Assembly: GCA_019843655.1 (NCBI GenBank)
Contig: JACDQD010000102.1
Location: forward strand, 6,519,501 to 6,583,500
Direction of reading: 5' to 3'
DNA: 64,000 nt
DNA from: Lethocerus indicus
Taxonomy: Eukaryota; Arthropoda; Insecta; Hemiptera; Belostomatidae
Below the pieces are notes generated by a model, which ran no database searches, was not told the origin of the DNA, and saw nothing but the letters and a program-made list of their open reading frames with translations. Positions within the stretch are counted from its first letter, which is position 1. The number at the start of each line of letters is the position of its first letter. Position numbers and translations under genes: made by a program. Below are positions 14,145-25,752 of this stretch, one piece after another.

Positions 14145-16598
14145 TTTTCTGTTTCACATTCTGGTTCTCCCCTTCCTCCACCACTTACAACAGTCCCGCT
14201 TTCTCAAAATTTCTTCCTACAGCCGCAACAACGGCTAGACTTAACCATTGTCTGTAAACAGGCGCGCCTGCCAACTCTCCCCACCTCCTACAGCGGAATG
14301 ACGTTCAAACACTGCTTCCGTCATTATAAAAACAAAATGCAAAAGTCCCACCTGTTTTTACTAATTATTCTTAGCAATTTCATTACTCACGCATTTACAA
14401 GTTACTTTATATCGATTAGTCGATGGTCTTTATTCAAAAGTTTAATTAGAACATCGCCGTCGTGTTTATGACGCCTCCACATCCGCTTTGGTCCACCGTT
14501 TCCTCTTCCGTGAGTGACATTCCGTTAGTATATAGCGTACAACATTTCAGTAATGTCACACTGCTACTGTCAACGTCAGTTTAATGTATATTTTTGTTTG
14601 GATGCGTAATATTAACACTCACATTGTTTACGCACTGAATAGCAGAGCGCACACATAATAGAGGCATGCACATGTCGCGTTCATGGAATTATATTAACGA
14701 CGACTTTGAACGAATATATCCGAAAGGAAATATTGCGTTTTAATTTCTTTATGCGCATCTAAATACAATGAACATTTAATTTCGGATATGTTATTATAGT
14801 ATAATTGATGGAACAAGGGCAGTGAGGAGTGGACGTGTATTTAACCGAAGCGCGGAACAGAAGGAATAGAGTTGAGGGCAGATAGTATTTGAGCGGGCGG
14901 CGGCTGGGGTCGGATTTCCTAGACTGTAGGTGGGAGAAAGTGGTTTGGAGGGCTGGGGCCCGAATTGGCGGGTTAGCGGAGTGAGAGTCGGCCGGAGAGG
15001 AGACCCGGGCGGTGATTTACACCCGTGGGAGGAGGATGGCGAGGTGTCCCGAGAGTATGGCCGGCCGGGAGCGGATTAAAACGGGAAGTTGCGAACATGC
15101 TGTCGTGGGAAGGCCGCCGCCGGTGGTGGGGCAGTCGATTGAAATTCCGTTGGTCGTTGGTCGTTGGCCGGGCCGGGCCGGGCCTACCTCATGAATGAAA
15201 CTACCTCCGCCAGTTTGGCACGCGTCGCATCGCACGTCTCCGTCGATCACCGCTTGCGAAATATAATATTTCGCTCGGCTCCCGCTATTACAACTTTTGT
15301 TAGTTTATTCTCTCGACGGGGGACAAAATAAAAGTTCGTCACTCTCCCGTCCCCTGACTGGTACTTAATCCCCAACTTCTCGACTAAATTATTTCATAGT
15401 CGCCGTGGGCCCATTCTTGTCGTTGATTCCTACCCTCGAATCTTCGTTAGGTAGTTTGTTCCTTGTATCCCAGCAAAACACCGTTCCCTCACCCACCAAA
15501 CGTCGGCCTCGCGTTGTGTTGTCTTAACGACCGATTAAAATGAACAGATTTGTCGAAAATAACATCGGGTTCCACCACCTAATGTTATCGATCAGAGCTC
15601 TTAATATGAACCGCTCCGTGACACGTTAACCGGCGCAGCTGTTCGAGTGGGAATAGCCTGTTTGGAGACAGGCCGCGTTTACCTCGGGGGGACCCACTTC
15701 GGGGAAGAAAATGCTACAAATTTGAAAGTCGTGAACAGCGGAGAAAAACGGCTGTTCTGCATATCCCACAGCATCTGTTCTACACGGACCTACGATAGCG
15801 TCAACTGTTACTCGGCCGTGACGTTGGGCTGGAAGCGCTTGCGCACCGGTCCCAGGTACAAATTGCTATCGGAACCAGTTGGGAAAACAACTGGGAAATT
15901 TAGGATTGTATCTGAGGAAGATATGAATGATGGAGGTGGGTTAGATAAGAGGGATGGAGGGAGGGCCGTGTTGGGGGGCACGTGTATGCCGGTGCGGGCA
16001 CGCACTGGACGGTAGTCGAGTAACGCCCACTCCCTGCTTCCAGTCTAGGCGTGCCCCGAGATTTCATTCTTTTTTTTGGCCCCGACCCGTTATTTACATA
16101 CGGCCCCGAATATATCATCATCAGAATTTAAATTCTATTTTCGATATCCGCTTTACACGATATCCTGTGTGCCACTTACGATTTTTTCAGTAGCTTTCAC
16201 CGATTTTAAAATAATCGATAATTAGCCAGGGTATTCGGACATGACAAAAAACTGGAAAAGATTACAATTGTTGTTAAAGAAATATTATGACATAATGACG
16301 CGTAACGCTTTATAAATACTTTACGAATTAAAATGCATTTCTACGAATGTACACAACTACAATATGGTACAAATATTCCACTAATATAAAAGGTAAACAA
16401 ATTTGGAACAAAAGAAGTTCCCGTAAACAATAATCTGAAATGGGTGTGTAAATTAATACTTGCCAAAAATTCTTCGTAATATTTACTTAAACAAAATTTA
16501 AAATGTATCCAGTCAAACAGCGTATAAATCATTAAAATGTATTAAAGGAACCTCAAAATTGCGATTAAATATTTAAACATTGTGTATTTCGGCCCCTT

Positions 16599-16635
16599 GC
16601 TAGACATGGTCTCAGTCGCCATCTTCAGCAAGTCC
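16599..16635 (+). repeat. Dispersed repeat fragment, copy 1
   Basis: TGCTAGACATGGTCTCAG followed by TCGCCATCTTCAGCAA. It shares a 16-base exact word and an 8-base word with 56366-56400, far beyond chance in 64 kb. Similar phrases occur in insect dispersed repeats as I recall them; the family was not determined. Confidence 0.45.
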
Positions 16636-17145
16636 GTCTGTCTGTAGGTTGGTGAGTGATATAGGCATCCTGCCTGCACTGTCACTGAACTATAATTGGG
16701 CTGCTATCTACAGTCACCAACTGTAACCAAATACACGAGTACCGCCAAACAGGTAACTCTAATTAATTCTATACGTATTTAAATACATTTATGCATTAGC
16801 CTTATGTACATATTAAACATTTCTATATTTATACTTACTTAGCCTTTATCCTACACGTAAGGTATTTTTGCGGAGGGCCCTACGAGAATTGGAATTACGA
16901 TATTCTTCCATCCTCTAGGCATGTTCCATTTAGAGCTAGGCACCGATTTAGGCTTCCCACAATTATCAGTAATATATTATTTTCGCACGTCTTCTGCCGA
17001 TGAAGTATCCTGGCTGCACTACACCGGTGCTGTCCTATCATAAATGTTTAAATCAGTAATTGTGAAATTTAACTAATATAATAGGCTGTACAAGTTATGA
17101 CTATAATCCAAACTAAATTTGGAATACCTGCTTCGTGTTCTGCGA

Positions 17146-17173
17146 GGGTTTGGAATACCAGGATTCCAAACCC
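17146..17173. repeat. 11-bp perfect inverted repeat
   Basis: GGGTTTGGAAT (17146-17156) and ATTCCAAACCC (17163-17173) with a 6-base loop. About 25 bases on there is a second small palindrome, CGACGATCATCGTCG. This may be a remnant of a transposon end. Confidence 0.5.
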
Positions 17174-19228
17174 GTCAAGCAAAGGACACAACTCGCGAAC
17201 GACGATCATCGTCGAGATAGAAGATCACAAGGTTTATAGAACATAATATACACAATTAGGAACAGTAAATACATTTTTTAACTTGTCTTAATTGTGCTGA
17301 AATTCCTTCCTATTATTTGGTAATAAAACAATTATAATTTTGAAAGCTATAGTTTCGAAAATATTTTATATGTTGGAATCATTAAAACGCTGTTTAACTT
17401 CAATAGCGCTGCGATATATAATTGCCTTACTATAGAGTCCAACGTATTAAATTAAAGTTGGTCACGATTTCAAAGGCCGAAGAATGAGATAACAGTAAGA
17501 ATATGTAGGTTAAAGGCCCAAAAAGTTCTAGAGGTGGCAGGATCAAATGATACCGTCGTTACCGAGGCCCGCAGTCACTTTTCGAAACGGGATAATATTT
17601 TGAGTTTGTCCATTTGTCGTTATGGCTGTTTATGGGGCAGTGGCGCCAATAAACACGGGTTGTCCAAAAAGTATAAGCACCGGAGAGGAAGATAAGGTAC
17701 AGAGCGGTGGCGGGGGTGGGTGGTGGCGGCGGGGCGGGCTGAGGGAGGAAGGGACAAATAAAAGGGGAACGAAATTAATGGGACTAGGCGGGGAGCGGTT
17801 CAACCTATAAACTAATAGGCGTATATTTTGTGTTGGAGGGATTGAATTGGCGAGGGAGACGTGGCGAGTAGGCAGCGGACACACGAAGGAACTGGTTCTG
17901 GGCACGTGCTCACCCCGTCGGGAGGCAACACTCGGTCCACCCTCACCGCCACTCACTTCCTCATAACCCAACACAAGACTCGCCTAATATTAATATCCTT
18001 CGCCTTATTCTTCCCCTCCTCTCTATTTGATCCTAACGCAAGACCGGTTTCACCACTATCATTCAGTCGGGAAGTACTTACGAACTGTGCGATATTGTAT
18101 TATGTCTGAGAATTAATATCTCTGCTCTCGGTATAATATCCATTTGCCAGTCGTACGTTGTAAATAAAATAGGTTGGTCTAGAAGCCCTGGTTATATTTC
18201 AAACGATGAACTTTATTCCCTCTCCCACTACATGACAAAGCACTAATGCCACTGCTTAAAACTACACGGTCTGTTGCTAGAAACCACCGTGTTGGTCTGT
18301 GAATGAAATTAAAGCAAAGCATACTAGTATGCTCCGTTAGCACGTTGACTGTATTTAGTCTTCAGACTCAAGACGGGCACCATTTGTACCACAGGTTTAG
18401 CTCGAATTGTTTTTTCTTCTCTGTGCGCAAGGTTTTGTTCCACTATTAATTCCACAGGAGGATGATTAGAGTGTGCAGTGGAGGTACTAAAAATATTTTT
18501 AAAACTCCCGCTTTTTTTCATTTAAAAAAAAATAATTCGTTAAATAAAATCGTCGAAATAAAAAATAAATGCACCGATTATGAACCAAGTGTATTTCATT
18601 GTAATGTTTGTTCGCTCATTGTAACGGCCAGAATTTTTCTGTCCAGCGTAAACATTGTAAATATTTCTCCAGCAAGCTTTAATCGTTTCTTGATCGAGGG
18701 ACCTCTTTTTCAAAAAACAGGTTTAGAGTCGATAACACAAGTTAAAATACGAGCTACAACAGGACTCTTTGTAGAATACATAAAACGAGAAACAAAATTG
18801 TTGTGCCATGGCATTGAAATACAGTAATTCCATACTGCGGGCCAACTTAACAGGCCCTGGGTGTCGTGAGTGATTCGACAAACGTCTTATTTCTTCGACT
18901 AAACTGTGCCATTACCGAGCGTTTTTCAGTTCTCCGGGGGCCGCCCTCTCTTCATTTCGGGATGAAACACAATGTCCACCCTCACCTTTTACAGTCTTCG
19001 ATTTCGGAACAGTGCGTAAATTACGTGGAAGAACGTACTCATCACGGGTATTCTTTCCGGGAGGATGAACAATTATTTGTATTAAGATATTAAATATTAA
19101 TTTAATTAATATTAAATTATCCTAACTTGTTCATATCAATCGGCCCAACTTTTAATATTCCACATTCCGTTAATTTTATGTTTAAGACCCGACTTCGGAA
19201 TTTATATTCTCATACACGATCCAGATTT

Positions 19229-19382
19229 CTGATTCCCCTAGGCATGAGACTAGACTTGTAGAACGTACATGGCGCGTATAGAAACGAACTTTTTAAAAAT
19301 ATCCTTTATAAAGGATAATTTAATTAAGCCGTATTTCTAGGCCCAGTTTAGCAAAGTTGAGTACCTTCGGTACTTGTTATTA
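19229..19382 (+). repeat. Diverged duplicated element, copy A
   Basis: Aligns in order with 19957-20129: CTGAT near the start, CTAGAC(T)TGTAGAAC, CGTATAGAA, GAACTTTTT, AGTTTAG, AGTTGAGTACCTTC, and GTACTTGTTATTA at the end. A hairpin (TATCCTTTA/TAAAGGATA) lies in the middle and a small AGTACC-TTC-GGTACT hairpin near the end. Confidence 0.6.
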
Positions 19383-19956
19383 AATATTAAATCATGGGTG
19401 CTTTGACTCCTATCGGGTAATAAGCGCATATAAAATTGTTAATATCACTTTGCCCAAATAATCCGTGTTCCGTTAATTTGGTACGTTTGGCGTTTGGGAA
19501 AAGTTTGGGTCGTCTCGTGATCTCGCGGGGCAGAACGCGTTGGCGAGTCTGGCAAAGTGATAAAACTAGTGGCTAGGGGGGAGCTGGCGATAGAGGCCCC
19601 CCACTAGGATAAAGCCGGCCAGAGACCACTCAGCGGATACCGGGCTTCCTCTATCCGCGTTTTATCAATGCCCCGACAACAAGAGCCGCCGTGTCACTCA
19701 TTCATCCAGTATTGCGACTCTCCAACCAACCTCTTCAGTCGACCTTGTCTCATTTCTCGTAGAATGAATTGGTAGCGGCGAGATCGCTAGAACGCAGGTT
19801 GAGCTCAAACGCAGAACCATCTATCCGCGAGAAGGGAGGGAGGGTTTGTTAATAACACAAGACATCAATTCATCCGTCATCATAGTAGAAGCTGTATAAC
19901 AGCTCTATTACGAAAATAGTAGTTCGTTCGAGATACGTGTGTAATGTCTCCTGTAT

Positions 19957-20129
19957 CTGATCCGCAGGGCACGAATCTAGACTCGTAGAACCGAGCCGTA
20001 TATGAGACGTATAGAATAGAACTTTTTTTAAATAACCCCTCGATATTAGGTAGCCGAGGAGGTTATATGTAGGTCGTATAATAGGTGTAGTTTAGAAACT
20101 AAGTTGAGTACCTTCTGTACTTGTTATTA
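19957..20129 (+). repeat. Diverged duplicated element, copy B
   Basis: Second copy of the element at 19229-19382, about 730 bases away in the same orientation. The central hairpin position is kept with different bases (AACCCCTCG ... CGAGGAGGTT), as is the terminal AGTAC-CTTCT-GTACT hairpin. No coding potential. Confidence 0.6.
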
Positions 20130-21454
20130 GGCCGGAACTCGAAGCTGTCCACTAGAAAGGATCGACCACAACAACAGACTGAGCTCGATAGCCAACCAAG
20201 TATATGATTGGCAACTGAAAATCTTAAGCTGGAAGAAAGAGATAAAAAAACAATATTGAACCGGTCAATAAATATTAGTAATTAAGGTTAGGGAGAAATA
20301 TCCGGGCCCGAGGCGACCCGACTACAGGGCCGGGCCCAACCCACCGCCCGCCTCCCCGCCCCCCGCGCACCCCCTATAATAAATTATATAATCCTGCTAC
20401 CTACAACAATACATACACACCACTCGATTTATTTACAGGCAGATTGCTGACACGGCGCCCCACGCTGAAATATCGCTGAGTCCGTCGGCTTCTCCGCTCT
20501 ATTTCATAAAAGAATTTTTCTTTTCTCTTTCTTTGCTCAAGACTTTTATTTAACCGTAACCGTCCTTCTCGGGGTTAAGGTCGCGTATTTTCATTATCCG
20601 TTTGATTACCGAAACCAAAAGCCCATAGAAATGAATCGAGTATCGCAAAATCTATACGTAATTAGAATCAATACATAAAAAATTGCTTTCGGTAATACTA
20701 AATACAATACTAATAACTAAAAATAAATTAATAATAATAACAAAAACACACTAGTTAAGAATATTTTATTGTATTAATTTTAATACCTGCCAAATTACCG
20801 TTCTAAAGTTTCTAGAGTCCGATGTCAGAGAAGTAGTGATGTGAATTAATTGAATACGATGTAACGATGTGTGAGAAATGATGTATATACGAACTAGTTA
20901 TAAAAATATATTTTACATAAATATTTTTAAAACGCGAAACTATGCGTTTGTAGTCGATATAAACTAGATCATAAATACGATAAAAAAATATCGATATAAC
21001 TAAATGAAGCCCCAAACATAAGGCAGAATAAATCGCGACACATTGTGGAATTGATTCGAAGCGACGTGGTCGCAATTTAGAAGCGACATTAGGAAATGGG
21101 ACGTCGGCCATATTCCCCGATGCATGTGTGTACTCGCCTACGGGAGGGAACGGTCAAATCGAACAATCGGGCTGAGTGTGGGGGAACAGGTAAGCGGCGG
21201 CTGACGTAACCGGCATTAGGCCGCTATACCTCGCTAATTGCCGGCTCGATATTGGTAGGCGGATTTATCCCTATTTGTCTCTATTTCCGATTCGGTCTCG
21301 GGTCGCGCACCGCCCGGGTCCCATCTGGCGGCGATGCCGGGTGGGCGGACGCCATCTTGAAATAGTGTAAAAAGGACGGAGTGAACAAGTAGAAGGAGGA
21401 GGAGAAGGAGAAGAAAGAATATGAAGAAAGAAAATAGCCGACCTGACCGAACTC

Positions 21455-21462
21455 TATATAAG
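21455..21462 (+). promoter_or_regulatory. TATA-like box in a GC island
   Basis: TATATAAG within the island 21180-21620, followed by CRE-like GTCACGTCAC at about 21487. It lies just downstream of a GA-rich purine tract (21390-21420). The two short open frames downstream look like non-coding GC sequence. Weak promoter candidate. Confidence 0.2.
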
Positions 21463-23572
21463 AGGTTTCGGCGTGGGGAGGACTGGTGTCACGTCACTTC
21501 CCTTCTCAATCACATTCCCTTGTCAACCGACCCCCCCGTCACCCCTCCCTCTCACCTCCCCAATGTTTCCCACCTCGGACTCGGGGTCACGGGCGCAAAT
21601 ATATATTCGTATTTAATATTTCGCCCCTGGATAGGAATAAATCAATAAAGAGGAAAGAAGAATTTTTCAGTACCGAGTGCCTGAGGTAGCCACAGGTCTT
21701 CGTACGTATAAGCTCAATAAATAATTGTTCTTTTCAAGCTGGGAAAGAAAGAAAACCTAACAAATTTCCAGTTAAAAAATAATGGTCGAGTTTCTCTTTA
21801 CAACGCAACACGAAATAGCTTTCTTACTAATGTTTTCATCGGAAGGTTAGGTCTGAAACGCTTCGGATACTCGTACAACATTGAATATGGTACCTCCGCA
21901 GGGTTGATACTCAATCACACCTTTTTGCATCCAACTTATTGACGTACACCTGTGATACGTGCATTTAAAAATGTTCCCGAATGTTATAAATATGCTATAA
22001 CAGAATAGTATAAACTTCTTAATTGTCGGAATTGTTCTTAATTTGATTAATTGTCGGACGGTTTACAAAAAGAAAGATTAAAGAAAGACAAAAACATTAC
22101 GCACAGATCTTCCGAGTATCGAGGAAACTGAATCATGCCCAGTAGTCAAGTTACTGATTTCATATTTCCTAGGACCGAGCGTGAAACTGGAGTTTGAAAT
22201 ACGTGGTCATTCGATGAGGAAATCCGTTGTCGGTATTGGATTCCGTGCGATTCAATTGCATATAATTAATTTTTTACTGTAGACTCGTAATCGCCTAACA
22301 GATTCGGGGAAAGGGTAGACAACGCTTTGAACTCTATAAATGGCACCTTTTTGATTCTCTGTACTCTGGTCTTCTTTACAATGAATGTCTGCATTATTTC
22401 GGATACGGTAATCATTTATACACAATAATATGACGGATACAATAATATTCAGACCGAACATCGCAGCAGTACGTATCGATATGTAATCTTGAATAATATA
22501 ATGTACATCTGTGTAGGGTTAATTAATTAGGGTAAATTATAGTAATTAATCTAATTGATGATATTTGCTTCCATAACTAATTTCGTAATTTGAACTGAAA
22601 ATAAACTATAGCGGGAAATAATAAAGTTTATAATATCCGAAAATAAGCGACGAGTAATTGTCGGGTTTTTAGAAAACATAGTTGGATCGTTCGATTTTTA
22701 TTTATAACCGACCTAGTCTTTCCTGAGTTAGTCTATCAATGAGAAAACGAATATATATACAACCATACATATAAATAATTTCTATATTATAAAAATACTG
22801 TATATTTATATATATATAAAGACTTTTGTAAACCCGTACTCAACAGATTTGTGATTTTGTAGGATTTGTATACTTAAATATATCTTATGTATTATATAAC
22901 TTAAAACTCCTTAAATAAATAAGGCAGGACAATTAGAAATGAACTCACAAACCTATATAAATGTTCGAAACAGCCTTCTGCCATACTATTTAATAGTAAT
23001 ATTAGATCAATTAATATTAGACGAATAATATTTCATACTAGTACATATATTTAAATTCGTAATTTAATGGTTTCCTTCTGACCACCTTCGAACCAGAGTC
23101 GACAAGATAATGCCGCACCCAATCAATTACTGAGCTATGCCTCATTTATTAATCTTTATTTATTAACACATAGTAATTGCACACTGTTAACATACATTTG
23201 TTTACACACCGGCCACGTCCACCAATTAATCAATAACTCCAATGTATATTTATCGAAGGTGGACAGATTGAATTTCCTTAAATAACAAATAGAAATTTAT
23301 ATATCCACTAAGTATGCTCGTTCGGGGTGGCGACTACTGAGGCCAAAGTGTGTGGAGGAGATTGGGGGGATTGGAGAAGGCAGGTAGGGAAGACAGAGGG
23401 GACGCCCCAGGCGGCGCCTCACCCCGCGAACAACGGGAAACAGTTAGCCGGGTCCCCGAGCGTAGGATCCTGCCGGCGTCCATGTTTGGCCGAAGAGAGG
23501 AGTGCGGCGGCGGGACGTCACCCAGAGGTGTGGCCGCGTGACGACACTCGGCACTGGAAGGGGCGGTGGAGG

Positions 23573-23592
23573 CGGCGGCGGCGGCGGCGGTG
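23573..23592 (+). repeat. (GGC)n trinucleotide run in a GC island
   Basis: Repeated GGC units in the island 23330-23800, the most GC-rich block upstream of Egr. The 144-codon - strand frame across the island is alanine/serine-rich through this repeat and I do not treat it as a gene. Confidence 0.7.
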
Positions 23593-25713
23593 GCGGATGC
23601 GAGGAGGACGGCGGGCATAATTAAAGGCGTGAGGTAGTAACGGGGGCGAAACTGGACCTGGCCCGATTTGGTGGCCGCGCTACCCGCCATTCTACTTATC
23701 TTCTGTTCTCTCGTTCGCAGACACGCTTCGCTCTCTCCGACCCCTCCCCACCACCCCCCCTTGCCCAAACCCCGTTCCTTCTAAGGGCATAGCTATCGCG
23801 GGTTCGATCCCCCACCAGCTCCCGCGGGACGTTCTCTAAATTAAAAAAAAAAATTATAGCTCCTCCAAAATTACAACTCCCAAGGCCATATTACTAAGAG
23901 TTTAAAAAACTTTTAAATCCGTTCCTCCTTACTAAATAAATAATACAATTAACTAGCTCCTTCTCACCTGGCAACTATGTACAAATTTCGGGGCTCTGGA
24001 TTTTTCCAAAAAATACCGTGACAACGGGAACGGTTTCAGCCAATATTTCGTAACAATAATGCCGAATTTTCTTCAACATTCCATTGTAGAAAAACCAATG
24101 TTTCTGCAATTTATCCAGGCGGTCTCGAATTATCGAAAAACAGTTTTAGGATTCGTAAACCAGACAAAATTCTGAACGTTTGATGTTTACATCAAAGATT
24201 TCTTTAGAAATCTTGGATAATTTTTCCCCGAAAGGTACTTGATTTCGTAACGGACAGACATGCAGACAAACGGCGCTAGAGTTTTAATTAATTAAGAAAA
24301 CAACCCCTTTGGCACCTTGTAGCGAAAAATTGCTTCGGGAATGAATCTACCTTCTCAATATCTATTTTGTCTCGGGACGAATTTCAGAAATACCAAGTCT
24401 ATTTTCTGCTGTCGGTCGAAAAATGCAAGCCGTGGTTGCGTTAACGTCAATATTACATTGACGAATCAATTTAGTTAATAAATTAATCGTTGCAGTTTGC
24501 GAACGGCTATCGGAGATGGATGTGAAGTGGACTGATCGTGAGTCAGGACCTAAAGCAAAAACGCAGTATAATCAGGCGGATCTGTTTAATCATTTACAAG
24601 TCGGCCATTAATTTTTCTGCATTTAAATATGAACTTGTTACGCAGTCGTATTCATTAAATAAAACTAATTTCTGCTTTATATCGTCGATTTACTGTTCAC
24701 ATAGTATGTGAGACTCAGCGATCTCATTGGGCGGCGCGCATACATTTAGGCATTTGTATGCATTGTATTTTATTATTAGTGGACTGGTTGAAATACTTAC
24801 GAATTAATCCTGTTGCCTGCAAAAGCTATTACTACTATTATGTCTGAACGGCGTATTCTCATTACACGTTGAACGGAATCGGAGAGAAAGGACGAGCGCA
24901 TAAATATCGGCGTAGAGCTCATCGTCCACAGTACAGAGGGGGATCGTCCGGGCATACGAGTGAAAAAATTTGCTTATTTAAAATTACACTCGCGGTGTTT
25001 CCAATATTGGAAAATCACTATCCAATGCGGCTATAACATTTCTAAATTTGCGGTTAGGACGAGCAATCAAGATGGGACATCGCCAGTGGATTTGGCCACC
25101 TGTAAGTCCGCACACGTCCTTGGTCACATCCGGCCGACCCGCCTAGCTTAACCTCGGCCTCACCACCATTAAATGTATTCTAATGTTATTATTTTTTTTA
25201 TTTTATCCGGCTTAGTTTAAAATGTTATTCATTTCTATTCTATCGCATCCAATTAAATAATACATTAATTCATTCAACAACTTTAACATACAATCATGTT
25301 ATTTCCAGAATAAGATCACGTTGTGTAGACACTTCATATATCTGTCATAGAGATCCGTCATATATATCGTTTTTTTAGTTACATAATTCACAGCTGTAAT
25401 ATACATAATAAGGATAATATGCATTATAAGGAATGGCCCCAGTGATAGTATAGTCAGATGGCATCAACCTGATAGTGCATTTGAAGTAACTTCGGTTTGC
25501 AGATGACCAAGAGGAGTTTCTTTGTGTTTGATGAATCAAAAAAATCAGCCACTCGGGAGTTGAACGCCCCGTGTATCCATATTGGGCGAATGCGAGGGTG
25601 GACTAGTCGGGCGCCTATTAGAATGTTTTTATATATACACGGAATACAAAACCAAGAAATACAAGGTTTTTGGAAACAACCCGTCTTAACAACTCAACTG
25701 GCGCCACCGGGAG

Positions 25714-25752
25714 AATTTCGTTCTAACAATCTACATAATTTAGAACGAAATT
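25714..25752. repeat. Perfect 13-bp inverted repeat (hairpin)
   Basis: AATTTCGTTCTAA at 25714-25726 and its exact reverse complement at 25740-25752, with a 13-base loop. The stem extends imperfectly outward through a CCGGG/CCCGT pairing to about 25704-25762. This is small for a pre-miRNA. Confidence 0.5.

Larger units (their letters stand above)
14145..19228. other. Non-coding; GC islands near 14830-15250 and 17690-17960
   Basis: The 14.9 kb island contains small direct repeats (GTTGGTC x3, CCGGG x3 around 15150-15182). The open frame 15647-16015 (122 codons) is unrecognised. Also holds the repeat fragment at 16599 and the hairpin at 17146. Confidence 0.55.
20130..25713. other. Non-coding; GC islands near 20290-20370, 21180-21620, 23330-23800
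   Basis: Between the islands the DNA is strongly AT-rich (22480-23080 especially). A palindromic CArG-type word CCAATATTGG occurs at 25001-25010, probably by chance. No gene supported. Confidence 0.55.

Noticed and set aside
23334..23768. 144-codon - strand frame in the 23.5 kb GC island
   Set aside because: Alanine run from a GGC repeat, no domain, and an overlapping + frame of similar quality; typical of GC islands.
23780..23830. tRNA gene suggested by GGTTCGATCCC
   Set aside because: A B-box-like word is present but there is no A box at the right distance and no acceptor stem.
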